From Stackebrandtia nassauensis DSM 44728 (GTDB lineage Bacteria; Actinomycetota; Actinomycetes; Mycobacteriales; Micromonosporaceae): a stretch of DNA of 64,000 nucleotides. The notes under the pieces were generated by a model, which saw nothing but the letters and a program-made list of their open reading frames with translations, made no database searches and was not told the origin of the DNA. The stretch lies in contig NC_013947.1 of assembly GCF_000024545.1 (NCBI RefSeq), forward strand, positions 3,720,001 through 3,784,000. The letters are read 5' to 3'. This document shows positions 16,259 through 24,898 of this stretch, piece after piece. Both the position numbers and the translations under genes were made by a program. Numbering within the stretch: the first letter of the stretch is position 1; each line of letters starts with the position of its first letter.

Positions 16259-17081
16259 GAGTTACTCCTAAGTTGACGGTGGATGCGGATTCTGTCGATA
16301 CGGGAATGATCAGGGGGTTGCCCGTGACCGGGCAGTCGGTGACCACGCATTCGAGGCCGAACACCTCGGACATCAGGTCGGCGTTCATGACCTCGCCGGG
16401 CGGCCCCTGCGCGATCATGCGGCCGTCGCGCATCGCCACGATCTCGTCGGCGTAACGGCAGGCCTCGTTGACGTCGTGCAGCACCGCCACGATGGTGCGT
16501 CCCTCGTCGCGGTTGAGGCGCCGCAACAGATCCAGCACGTCCACCTGGTGCGCCAGGTCCAGGAAGGTGGTGGGTTCGTCCAACAGCAGCACGTCGGTGT
16601 CCTGGGCCAGCGCCATCGCGATCCACACGCGTTGGCGTTGGCCGCCCGACAGCGTGTCCACCGGCCGCTCCGCGAGTGACTCCACATTGGCCATGCGTAG
16701 CGCGGTGGCGACCTTGAGCTCGTCGTCGCGGGACCACTGCTGCCACCAGGACTGGTGGGGCTGTCGTCCCCGGGCCACCAGGTCGACGACGGTGACGCCC
16801 TCGGGCACCAGCGGCGACTGCGGCAGGATCCCCATGCGCCGGGCCAGGCGTTTGGTGCCCAGCGAGTTGATGTCGGCCCCGTCCAGCAACACCGCGCCGC
16901 CGCTGGGTTTCAGCAGCCGCGCCAGGGTTTTGAGCAAGGTGGACTTTCCGCAGGCGTTGGGGCCGATGATGACGGTGAAGCCGCCGCCGGACAACTCCAG
17001 GTCCAGTTCGGATATGACGTCGCGGCTGCCGTAGCCGCAGGAGACCGCGGCGGCCGACAGCTGTACGGGGGCGCGTTTCAT
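15498..17081 (-). CDS. Iron-siderophore ABC transporter ATPase (FecE-like), frame without the expected stop
   Basis: The ATG at 17081 overlaps the permease stop. The first 270 residues are a normal FecE-like ATPase: Walker A GPNACGKST, signature LSGGQRQRVWIA, Walker B DVLLLDEPTTFLDL, and H-loop VLHDVNEA. The family normally ends near CVVTDCPVTGNPLIIP, around nt 16270. Here no stop follows: the frame stays open through the whole first part of the substrate-binding gene and stops only at 15498, giving 527 residues. The tail (from about residue 275) is Arg/Gly/Pro-rich shadow-like sequence. Either the native stop was lost, or a base is missing near the 3' end. The ATPase assignment is firm. Confidence 0.8.
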   Translation of the reverse strand: MKRAPVQLSAAAVSCGYGSRDVISELDLELSGGGFTVIIGPNACGKSTLLKTLARLLKPSGGAVLLDGADINSLGTKRLARRMGILPQSPLVPEGVTVVDLVARGRQPHQSWWQQWSRDDELKVATALRMANVESLAERPVDTLSGGQRQRVWIAMALAQDTDVLLLDEPTTFLDLAHQVDVLDLLRRLNRDEGRTIVAVLHDVNEACRYADEIVAMRDGRMIAQGPPGEVMNADLMSEVFGLECVVTDCPVTGNPLIIPVSTESASTVNLGVTHAHANRIDRRGRGPGAVGLRHQRPGIGVGRRRQDPHHRTRHGLHRDPRETQEGRRPGHRQDRHGDEPGREADRRRPPRRGRAAEVPGRPVRRQGGGDADRPRHRGHRQTQPRPDPGHQVPAGGVLRRAVRDRAHRVHRGRRHHLEGELPAGRRRDRQEGQGQGPARRVRDPRQGLRRETGRRVQDHRQHHPVHARPHPHVRSGLVLRHRRGRHRPGPPGTPAAQGRQGQALRRAVVREARRGRRRRAVLLCLR

Positions 17082-18121
17082 GAACTCCTCCGGCGGCGAA
17101 TGAGCAGGTAGATGAGGAACGGTCCGCCCAGGGCGGCGGTGAGGACCCCGGCGGGCACGTCGTAGCTGCCGAAGACGTTGCGGCCCAGCCAGTCGGCGGT
17201 CACCGTCAGCACCGCCCCGGTCAGCGCGGCGCACCACAGTGGCGGACGTTCGGTGCCGGTGAGCCGTCGCGCCAGTTGCGGGGCGACCAGCGCGACGAAG
17301 TCGACGGCCCCGACGCTGGCGGTGGCCACGGCGGCCAGCACGACTCCCAGCACGGCCAGCAGGGTGCGCCGGGCGGTGACGCGCACCCCCAGGCCGCGGG
17401 CGGTGTCGTCGTCCAGGGCGGTGGTGTCGGCGGCTTTGCCCGCCCACACCAGCACCGGCAGGCACACCGCCACGGCGATGCCGATGACGGCGGCCTCGAA
17501 GTAGCCGCGTCCGGCGAAGGTGCCCACCAGCCAGATCTGGGCGCGTTGCGCGTCGATGGCGGGAGCGGCGAGCATGACGATCTGGATGAGGGACTTGAGG
17601 ATGACGGCCACCGCGATGCCCGCCAGCACGAACCGGTGCGCGGCCAGGCCGTGTTTGGCGCCCAGGTACAGCACCAGCGCGGCGGCGGCCAGTCCCCCGA
17701 CCAGGCTCACCGGCAGCAGCAGTCCGAACCCGGCACCGGTGGTGAGCGCGATCGTGGCGGCCAGGCCCGCGCCCTGGCTGACACCGATGACGTCCGGGCT
17801 GGCCAACGGGTTGCGGGCCACCGACTGGATCAGCGCCCCGGCCAGCCCGAAGGCGACCCCGGCGGCCACCGCGAGCACCACCCGGGGCAGCCGCAGCACG
17901 TTGATGAGCCGTTCGTGCCCGGTGCCGCCGGTGGCCATGGCGGTGACGGCGTCGGCGAAGGTGACGTAGGTGTCGCCGACGCACACGCTCAATGTGATGG
18001 CGCCCAACAGGACCAGCAGCAGTGCCCCGGCGGTGACGGCGGAACGGCGGCGCACCACCAGGCTCACCGGCCCGACGCGCAGGCTGAAGCGGCCGGGCAG
18101 CCGCACGACGTCGTGACTCAT
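17078..18121 (-). CDS. Iron-siderophore ABC transporter permease (FecCD family)
   Basis: A 347-residue FecCD/BtuC-type permease with about nine to ten membrane helices. The family motifs include LPRVVLAVAAGVAFGLAGALIQSVARNPLASPDVIGVSQGAG near the N terminus and VGAVDFVALVAPQLARRLTG further on (each listed from the visible frame). Its ATG overlaps the stop of the other permease (ATGA) and its own stop overlaps the ATPase ATG, so all three are tightly coupled. It forms the channel with the 18118 gene product. Confidence 0.93.
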   Translation of the reverse strand: MSHDVVRLPGRFSLRVGPVSLVVRRRSAVTAGALLLVLLGAITLSVCVGDTYVTFADAVTAMATGGTGHERLINVLRLPRVVLAVAAGVAFGLAGALIQSVARNPLASPDVIGVSQGAGLAATIALTTGAGFGLLLPVSLVGGLAAAALVLYLGAKHGLAAHRFVLAGIAVAVILKSLIQIVMLAAPAIDAQRAQIWLVGTFAGRGYFEAAVIGIAVAVCLPVLVWAGKAADTTALDDDTARGLGVRVTARRTLLAVLGVVLAAVATASVGAVDFVALVAPQLARRLTGTERPPLWCAALTGAVLTVTADWLGRNVFGSYDVPAGVLTAALGGPFLIYLLIRRRRSS

Positions 18122-19128
18122 ACGGCCACCGCCTTGGCGCGGCGCACCAGCAGTATCAGCACCGGCGCCCCCACGAGCGCGGTCACGATCCCGGCGGGCA
18201 TCTCCCCCGCCGTGATGCGACGCCCCAGCACGTCAGCGGCCAGCAACAGCACCGGACCGAGCAACATGGACACCAACAGGACCGGACGATGGTCGTGTCC
18301 CACGAGCAGCCGCACCAGGTGCGGTATCGCCAGCCCGATGAACCCGACCGGTCCCGCGGCGGCGACAGCGGCGCCGGTCAGCAGCGCCACGGCCACGGCA
18401 CCGGCGAACCGGACGATCCCGGTGCGGTGCCCCAGTCCTGAGGCCATCTCCTCGCCGAGCACCAGTGCGTCCAGGCCGCGCGCGATGACCGCCGCCACGA
18501 CAAGCCCGGCGACGAGGAACGGCGACACCTGCCAGGCCACGGCGGCATCGCGTCCGGCCAGCGATCCGACCACCCAGAACCGGTACTGGTCAAAGGATTG
18601 AGCGCTGGTGGTCAGCACCCCGTAGATGACGGCCGACAGGCTCGCGTCCAGCGCGGTGCCGACCAACGCCAAGGTCACCGGGCTGGAGCCCTCCCGTCCC
18701 CGCGACACGGTGTGGGCGATCATGAACCCGACGAGCCCGGCCGCCAGCGCCCCGGCGATCCCGAACCACACGTACTGGGACAGGCTGGCCAGCCCGAAGC
18801 CCGCGATGGCCACCACCACCCCCAGCGACGCCCCCGCCGACACCCCGAATATCCTGGGGTCGGCCAGCGGATTGCGGGTCAGGGCCTGCATGATCACCCC
18901 GGCGGCGGCCAGCCCCGCTCCCACCAACAGCCCGACCAACGTGCGGGGCAGCCGCTTCTCGATGACGACCGTCGCCTCCACCGAATCGTCGGGCCACAGC
19001 AACGCGCCCACCACTTCGGATGGCGACAGGTCCCGGGCGCCCACACTCAGGCTCAGGATCGTCACGCACACCAGGGCGACGACGGCCACCACCGTCACCG
19101 TCGCGCGTCGGCGGGCAGGTCGGGGCAT
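18118..19128 (-). CDS. Iron-siderophore ABC transporter permease (FecCD family), first gene of the operon
   Basis: A 336-residue FecCD-type permease with the RLPRTLVGLLVGAGLAAAGV signature followed by LTRNPLADPRIFGVSAGASLG, and later AAGPVGFIGLAIPHLVRLLVG. It pairs with the second permease as a heterodimer. It is the first gene of the minus-strand uptake operon. The DtxR-type iron box at 19168-19186 lies about 40 bp upstream of the ATG, so iron repression is expected. Confidence 0.93.
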   Translation of the reverse strand: MPRPARRRATVTVVAVVALVCVTILSLSVGARDLSPSEVVGALLWPDDSVEATVVIEKRLPRTLVGLLVGAGLAAAGVIMQALTRNPLADPRIFGVSAGASLGVVVAIAGFGLASLSQYVWFGIAGALAAGLVGFMIAHTVSRGREGSSPVTLALVGTALDASLSAVIYGVLTTSAQSFDQYRFWVVGSLAGRDAAVAWQVSPFLVAGLVVAAVIARGLDALVLGEEMASGLGHRTGIVRFAGAVAVALLTGAAVAAAGPVGFIGLAIPHLVRLLVGHDHRPVLLVSMLLGPVLLLAADVLGRRITAGEMPAGIVTALVGAPVLILLVRRAKAVAV

Positions 19129-19167
19129 CGGGCGTCCTAGTCAGAGGGGCGAAAGTTCGCCCCGAGT

Positions 19168-19189
19168 GTAGGTTAGGCAAACCTAACCT
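19168..19189. promoter_or_regulatory. DtxR/IdeR-type iron box
   Basis: AGGTTAGG-CAAA-CCTAACCT (19170-19189) is a perfect palindrome. The 19-mer at 19168-19186 matches the classical TWAGGTTAGSCTAACCTWA consensus at 17 of 19 positions by my count. It lies just upstream of the siderophore operon start at 19128 and should bind an iron-loaded DtxR/IdeR repressor. Confidence 0.9.
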
Positions 19190-19217
19190 CCCTGACGGGG
19201 TCCTGCCGCAGATGGGT

Positions 19218-20273
19218 TCAGGCGAGCAGACCGGCGGCGAACTCGTCGCGCCCGGTCACTCCGGTCTTGCGGTATATCGCCTTGAAGTGGTCGTTGACGG
19301 TGTACGGGGACATGTCGAGTCTGCGGGCGATCTGTTTGTACGCCAGCCCTTCCAGGGCGAGCGCCGCGACCATCGTCTCCCGAGGGGTCAGGCCGTACCA
19401 GGCGACAACGGCCGGCAACAGTGTCGTGGCCGTCGCCGATTGCACGGTCACGACCACCTCGCGACCGGCGCCCTCGAGCAGTTGCGCGTGGACGTTGACC
19501 CAGCCGTCACGGGTGGGCACCCGCGTGACCGCTCGTGACTGATCCAGCCGAGCCTGTTCGGCGATGGTCCACAATGCTCCGCCGAGCCGGGCGGAGTCAC
19601 CGAACGCGCAGTCCGGGCCCAACGTGCCCAGCCATTCCAGTCCCGCCTTGGTCGACATCGTGATCGTGTCGTCGGCGCCGAGGACGACGACACCGGGCAG
19701 CAGGGCATGGCGGGACGGACGCAGGCCGCGGCCGGTGACGAACTGTCGCACCGTCGCCCCCAGGGGCGCGGCGAGGCATTCGGCGTGGGTGGCTTCGTCG
19801 CCTGAGAACGGTCTGCTTCCCAGTTCCCGCGTCAGCACCAGACCGCCCCAGGTCACGCCACCCCAGGTGAGTCCGATGCGCATCTCGCTGCCGAAGCCCT
19901 CGGCGACAACTTCGGGCAACCGGGCGCTGCGCTGAGACTCCGGCGATCCGGCGGTCAACACGACCACCCGGCTGCCCAGCGCGGTGAGGAACGGGCATGG
20001 AACACCGTCAGCACCGTCCATAAGGTAGGCCCTGAGGAACCGGCGGGCGGCCTCATCCCGGTAGCCGTGCCGCCTGGTGTGGAAGCACCCCACGCCGGTC
20101 ACCGGATCCAGGCCGAACAGCATGTATCCGTCGTGTGGCACCACCGCGCCGATTCGCCCGGAGATCAGTTCGCCGAGTTCGTCGACGGACACCACGTCCT
20201 CGACAGCCGAAACTGCTCCGGAAAACCTTGCCCCCACCGTCACATGCGAATTATGTCCGCGTTCGGTGACCAC
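19218..20273 (-). CDS. LuxR-family regulator with N-terminal GAF-like sensor domain
   Basis: The 351-residue protein ends in a LuxR/NarL helix-turn-helix: LTPRETMVAALALEGLAYKQ followed by IARRLDMSPYTVNDHFK. The first 190 residues resemble a GAF-like sensor and residues 195-270 a PAS-like segment (LPGVVVLGADDTITMS). No receiver domain with a phospho-Asp is visible. Its ATG at 20273 faces away from the endolysin-like gene, and the start of that gene lies only about 80 bp away. It probably regulates its neighbours; the target is unknown. Confidence 0.85.
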   Translation of the reverse strand: MVTERGHNSHVTVGARFSGAVSAVEDVVSVDELGELISGRIGAVVPHDGYMLFGLDPVTGVGCFHTRRHGYRDEAARRFLRAYLMDGADGVPCPFLTALGSRVVVLTAGSPESQRSARLPEVVAEGFGSEMRIGLTWGGVTWGGLVLTRELGSRPFSGDEATHAECLAAPLGATVRQFVTGRGLRPSRHALLPGVVVLGADDTITMSTKAGLEWLGTLGPDCAFGDSARLGGALWTIAEQARLDQSRAVTRVPTRDGWVNVHAQLLEGAGREVVVTVQSATATTLLPAVVAWYGLTPRETMVAALALEGLAYKQIARRLDMSPYTVNDHFKAIYRKTGVTGRDEFAAGLLA

Positions 20274-20352
20274 GGCAACCCCCCTTTATTCGGGATGGCA
20301 ACGACACCGACGTCGGCACAGACTTGGTCACGTATTCAAAGGGGGAGGCCCA

Positions 20353-21105
20353 ATGGCACGAAATCCCGATCCATCGAGGATCACCGCGGCCACGTGGCGG
20401 CTGTGGGAGGAATCCGCCGCGGCGATAGGCGACGTTCAGTTGGGCGGGATCTTCGCCGCGAAACCGGGTTACCACAACACCCGCGCGGCGAACGCCGGTG
20501 GCGACTACTCGATCACCAAGACCGCCGACAAGCGCGGTCCGTCCAATAAGGCCGCCGCCTTGGACATCACCTACCCCGAGGCGCACTCGGGAGACTTCCG
20601 GCGGATCAAACGCGACACCAAACGGCTGATGGACGCCGCCAAAGCCAAGGACCGCAGGGCATATCGCGACGGTGTCCCGGTCTTTCGGGAGGTCATAGGA
20701 AACGTCGGCGGCGCCGCCAAGGCGTACGACCTGTACAGCAGGTCCGAGTCACACCGCGACGACAGCCACCTGTGGCACATCCACATCAGCTTGACCAGAA
20801 AATTCGTCGACGACTGGGACGTCCTCAAAGGGATCGTCTCGATACTCGGAGGGAAGGTAAGGGACTTGATCGGTCTGCGCAAAGGCGATTCGGGGCAGGA
20901 AGTCAAGGCATTGCAGTCGTGTCTGGAACACGCCGGATTCAAAACCAAAGTAGACGGTGAATACGGGGACAAGACCGCTGCCCAGCTTCTGGCCTGCCGG
21001 AAGTCGATGGGGTCGGATGCCGATTCCGGGGCTGTTGTCACCGGTTACGCGTACCAGCAACTGCACCGCGCCATGATCAAGGCGAGCATGGAGGAACACG
21101 GCTGA
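20353..21105 (+). CDS. Endolysin-like protein: M15-like N-terminal domain plus PG_binding_1 domain
   Basis: The ATG at 20353 has GGGGGAGG upstream and gives 250 residues. Residues 1-165 resemble phage-type M15/VanY-like domains: KAAALDITYPEAHSGDFR contains the metal-ligand Asp position and HLWHIHISLTRKF supplies a HxH motif. The usual first His of SxHxxGxAxD is replaced (SNKAAALD), so activity is uncertain. Residues 185-245 are a peptidoglycan-binding type 1 repeat (LRKGDSGQEVKALQSCLEHAG, DGEYGDKTAAQLLACRK). No signal peptide is present. It may be a prophage relic or a leaderless lytic factor. Confidence 0.72.
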   Translation: MARNPDPSRITAATWRLWEESAAAIGDVQLGGIFAAKPGYHNTRAANAGGDYSITKTADKRGPSNKAAALDITYPEAHSGDFRRIKRDTKRLMDAAKAKDRRAYRDGVPVFREVIGNVGGAAKAYDLYSRSESHRDDSHLWHIHISLTRKFVDDWDVLKGIVSILGGKVRDLIGLRKGDSGQEVKALQSCLEHAGFKTKVDGEYGDKTAAQLLACRKSMGSDADSGAVVTGYAYQQLHRAMIKASMEEHG

Positions 21106-21153
21106 GCGGCATGAGACGCAAGCCCCGCGTCACCAGGCGGCGGAAAGCGCGTC

Positions 21154-22250
21154 CTACTTCTGCCAGTCGACCTCGTCGAGGGTGAGGATCGCCGGATCGT
21201 CCAGGGCCTTGTCGATGTCGGGTTGTTCGACCAGCGCGCGTTGCTGGCCTTCGGCCCAGCTGGTCCAGGCGTGGGCGAACACGGCCTTGGTGTAGGTGTC
21301 CGCCAGGCGGGTGGTCAGCGTGGCGGCACCGTCGGGGAAGCTGTCCGCGGCCGGGCCGAATTCCGCCAGCCCGGCCGGGTGGCCCAGGCGGCTGAGTTCG
21401 GTCCAGTCGTCGTCTTCGGGCCGGTGCTGGGGGTCGTAGGGGCGAAGGTCGTCGGCGTAGACGTCGATTCCGGCCAGGTCGACGTAGTCGGCACCCGGGT
21501 AGTACTTAGCGATCCCGGCGTTCCAGCTGGCCGCCGGTGAGTACACCCACAGCAGGTTGGACAGTTTCGCGCTCAGGTGGGCGTGCAGGTCCCGCCACAG
21601 GTCGATCAGCGCGGTGTGGTCGGTGGTCTCATCGTGGCCCCACCAGAACCACAGCCCGTTCATCTCGTGGAAGGGCCGCAGCAATACCAGCGCGCCTTCC
21701 TTGTCGAGTCGGGTCAGTACCCGGGTGAGGTCGTCGACCTGTTCCCAGTACTTGCGTTTCGGCGCGCTGTCGGGGGCGCCGCTCAGCAGTTCCCGTAGGT
21801 CCGGTTTGGGCGCGTGATCGTCGATGACGCGGTACTTGTCGGTGTCGGGGTGGTCGCCCCAGGGATGCGTCCAATGAGTACTGACGGTCACCAGGCCGCC
21901 GCGTTGGTGGTGGTCGATGAGGCAGTCGACGCCGCCGGTGTCGTAGTCGCCGGGTTCCAGCAGGCTCAGTCCGACCACCGCCGGGCGTTTGCCGGTCTTG
22001 CGTTCCAGACCGTGGACGAACGTGTCGTAGGTGTCGGCGCTCCAGGACGAGATCTCCTGTCCGATGAGGACACGGTTGTCGGCGCTGTCCCGCAACGAGC
22101 GAATCCACTCCAGCAGTCGTTTGGCGGGTTCCGCCTTTTCGGCGGCGACGTGGTTTCGGCGAAGCTGACGGCGCCTACCGCCAGCGCGGCCAAGGCGGTT
22201 CCGGCGATCAGCGGCAGCACTTTGCGGCGGGTCATTCGTGGCGACTTCAT
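21154..22250 (-). CDS. GH26 endo-mannanase-like secreted enzyme, frameshifted after the signal peptide
   Basis: The mature enzyme is clear in one frame from about 22150 down to 21154: LRPFHEMNGLWFWWG holds the acid/base Glu of GH26, and PAGLAEFGP holds the nucleophile Glu. The signal peptide MKSPRMTRRKVLPLIAGTAL, ending around AVSFA, begins at an ATG at 22250 but is in another frame. The distance 22250 to 21154 is 1097 nt, two over a multiple of three. The reading switches within about 30 bases near 22140-22170. So the gene is a likely pseudogene, or this is a sequence error. GH26 enzymes hydrolyse beta-1,4-mannans. Confidence 0.75.
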
Positions 22251-22414
22251 CAACGCGGAAGTTACGGCCCTGGTCGGCGGATCGGTGGATTCCGAACAAA
22301 GCTGAACATGTGATCGGCGCCACACTCGCGACGTTTGTTCGTGGCCGCGACCGGGAGCGCCTTCGGGCCGCTATCGTCACTATCCCTGCCGATGGCACCG
22401 AGGGAGCGACATCC

Positions 22415-24898
22415 ATGGGGCACTTGACGCGAGTGCGGTTGGACCCGTCCCGGGCCCGCGAGGTGGACGACTTGATCGCCTACCTGAGGCGGCTGCGGAT
22501 CGAGGCCGGAGGAATGTCGATTCGCGACATTCAACGCGGCATCCGCGAGCTGCGGTTGAAACGCGGCGTCCCCGACTCGGCCCCGTCCGTGGCCACCATT
22601 CACAGCTGTTTCCAGCCCGGCCGAAAACGGCTGAACGTCGACACCGTCACCGACATCGCGGCGGTCCTGGGTCTCAACGACGACGGGGTGGCGCTGTTGC
22701 GGCAGGGCTGCCAGCTCGTCATGGACCGTGTCAGCCGTTCACTCGTCGTCACCACGCGAGCCGACATCGCCGCGGCGGCGGCGACGTTCACCGGACGCCG
22801 TCACGACCTCGACCGCGTCCTCGACATGACCGCGTCCCGGCCGCCGGACGACGCGCCGCTCGTGATCACGATCGAGGGCATGGCCGGGGTCGGCAAGACG
22901 ACGTTGGCGCAACGCGTCTGTCAGGAACTGGAGTCCCTTGGCGACGGTTACGACACCCGCCTCAGCGTTGACCTACGTGGATACGACCCCACCGAGCCGG
23001 GTGCCGACCCCGACGCGGTGATCCGGGGATTCCTTGTCCACCTGGGTATGTCACCCCAGCACATCGACGGACTGTCCCCCAGCGAGCGCCGCGAGCACTA
23101 CGCGCGCCTGTTGGCCGAGCGTCGTGCTCTCATCCTCCTGGACAACGCCGCCGACGAGACGCAACTGCGCCCGATACTGCTGTCGGTCTCGCCCAGCACC
23201 ATCCTCGTCACCAGCCGCCGACGGCTCCACGACCTGGACGGCGCGGCGCGGCTGCCACTCGAACCGCTGTCGATCGACGACGCCCTGGACTTGCTGCGTC
23301 GCCTGGATCCTTCCGGTCGCGTCGACACCGACGCGACAGCGGCGACGCGACTGGTCCACCTGTGCCGTCAGCTGCCGATCGAACTGGCCGCCGTCGGCAG
23401 CCAACTGGCGTCCAAACCGGACTGGAGTCTTTCCGACCACGTCGAACGGCTCAAGGTGATGCCCTCATTCGATATCAGTCGCCCGGCGTTCGCGGTGTCC
23501 TACCAGAACCAGTCCGCTGCAGCACAACGGCTGTTCCGGCTGCTGGCCCTCCACCCTGGACGCGAGTTCACCGACGACACCGCCGCCGTCCTGTCCGACC
23601 TGCCCCCGGCGAAGACCGGTGAGTTGCTGCGCTCGCTGTTCGACGAACATCTCTTGTTGTGCCCCACCGAGGGTCGTTACCAGTTCCACGATTCCATTCG
23701 CGACTTCGCCACCACACTGGTGCACCAGGAGGAACCGGCCAGCGGCCAACGCGCCGCGCAGGGCCGGGTACTGGACCACTATCGACAACGCCTGGCCGAG
23801 GACGCCGATCCAGCGTGGATCCAGGCCGAACGATCCAACCTGATGGCCTGCCTTCACCTCCACGGCCACGACGAGGGCATCATCGCGCTGGTCGCGGCGC
23901 TCCACCCCCGCTTGCGGACCATGGGCTACTACGACGACGTCCGCATCGGCAACCACACGGTGCTGCGCCTGGCTCAGGCCATCGGCGACCGTGGCGCCGA
24001 GGCCGACGCCCTCAGTGGCCTCGCCGAGATCGCGCGTCTCACCGGCCAGCCCCGCCGCGCCGAGGACCTGTTTCGTCGAGTCCTGGTAATCCGCCGTCAG
24101 ATCGCCGACCACGACGGTGAAGCCCACGCGCTGCGCGGCTTGGCCCAGGTCAGTGCCGGTCGCGACTTCGTCGCGGCCGCCGACTACTACCGGCAGGCCC
24201 TCGACCTGCACCGGCGAAACGGGAACGGCCCGGGTGAAGCCGAGACCCTGTGGGGGCTGCTGGAGATCGCACGCATCTTCGAGGATTACGCCACAGTAGA
24301 AGCGAACGCGCGGTCGATCCTGGAGATCTGCCGCCGGGTCGGCAATCGCATCGGTGAGGCACACGCCTTGTGCGGCTTGGGAACCGCCTTCGCGCGAACC
24401 GGCGATCACGAGGCGGCGACGACAAGCTGTCGCCGTGCCCTGAGTATCTGCCTCGACATCGGCAATCGACGCGGCGCCGTGCGCGCGTGGCGTGGCCTCG
24501 GCGAGGCCGCCTTGGCCCACGATGACGCGGACACCGCCCGCGACGCGTTCACCCAAGCCCGCGAGATCGGCAGCGCCATCGGCGATCGCGCGGGCGAGGC
24601 TCATGCGACCTTCGGACTGGCGGAGGTGGCTCGCCTCAACGGCGACGACCGTGAGGCCCTCGCCCTGGTCGCCGACGCGCAGCCCGTGTTCCAAGACCTC
24701 GACGACGATCCCTGTACCGTCCTCGCGCTGGACCTGCGAGGAGATATGGCTGTCGCACAGGGAGATCGGGACGCCGCCCGCGCTCACTGGGAGGAAGCGC
24801 TCGTGCTGGCGACGCGGCACGCGCTACCGCAGACCGCCCGGCTACGCGCGAAACTAGACGGGCAAAATGCCAGCCATGATCCCCCGTTTTCTGCGTAA
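22415..24898 (+). CDS. AfsR/SARP-like STAND regulator: HTH, NB-ARC ATPase and TPR repeats
   Basis: ATG at 22415 with AGGGAG upstream gives 827 residues. Residues about 10-95 look like a helix-turn-helix or XRE-like domain (MSIRDIQRGIRELRLKRG, TVTDIAAVLGLNDDGV). NB-ARC follows: Walker A GMAGVGKTTLAQR near residue 153, Walker B ALILLDNAADETQL. From about residue 480 to the end come TPR-like repeats. The family includes regulators and NLR-like immune sensors. It is the first gene of an operon with the glycerophosphodiesterase-like gene, which overlaps its end by 32 nt. Confidence 0.85.
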   Translation: MGHLTRVRLDPSRAREVDDLIAYLRRLRIEAGGMSIRDIQRGIRELRLKRGVPDSAPSVATIHSCFQPGRKRLNVDTVTDIAAVLGLNDDGVALLRQGCQLVMDRVSRSLVVTTRADIAAAAATFTGRRHDLDRVLDMTASRPPDDAPLVITIEGMAGVGKTTLAQRVCQELESLGDGYDTRLSVDLRGYDPTEPGADPDAVIRGFLVHLGMSPQHIDGLSPSERREHYARLLAERRALILLDNAADETQLRPILLSVSPSTILVTSRRRLHDLDGAARLPLEPLSIDDALDLLRRLDPSGRVDTDATAATRLVHLCRQLPIELAAVGSQLASKPDWSLSDHVERLKVMPSFDISRPAFAVSYQNQSAAAQRLFRLLALHPGREFTDDTAAVLSDLPPAKTGELLRSLFDEHLLLCPTEGRYQFHDSIRDFATTLVHQEEPASGQRAAQGRVLDHYRQRLAEDADPAWIQAERSNLMACLHLHGHDEGIIALVAALHPRLRTMGYYDDVRIGNHTVLRLAQAIGDRGAEADALSGLAEIARLTGQPRRAEDLFRRVLVIRRQIADHDGEAHALRGLAQVSAGRDFVAAADYYRQALDLHRRNGNGPGEAETLWGLLEIARIFEDYATVEANARSILEICRRVGNRIGEAHALCGLGTAFARTGDHEAATTSCRRALSICLDIGNRRGAVRAWRGLGEAALAHDDADTARDAFTQAREIGSAIGDRAGEAHATFGLAEVARLNGDDREALALVADAQPVFQDLDDDPCTVLALDLRGDMAVAQGDRDAARAHWEEALVLATRHALPQTARLRAKLDGQNASHDPPFSA

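Noticed and set aside
17276-18601. Plus-strand frame opposite the FecCD permeases
   Set aside because: Gln/Gly/His-rich shadow; the minus frames are textbook permeases.
22238-22414. Upstream extension of the STAND regulator to 22238
   Set aside because: The extension overlaps the mannanase signal peptide region and reads as unlikely coding sequence; ATG 22415 has a good RBS.
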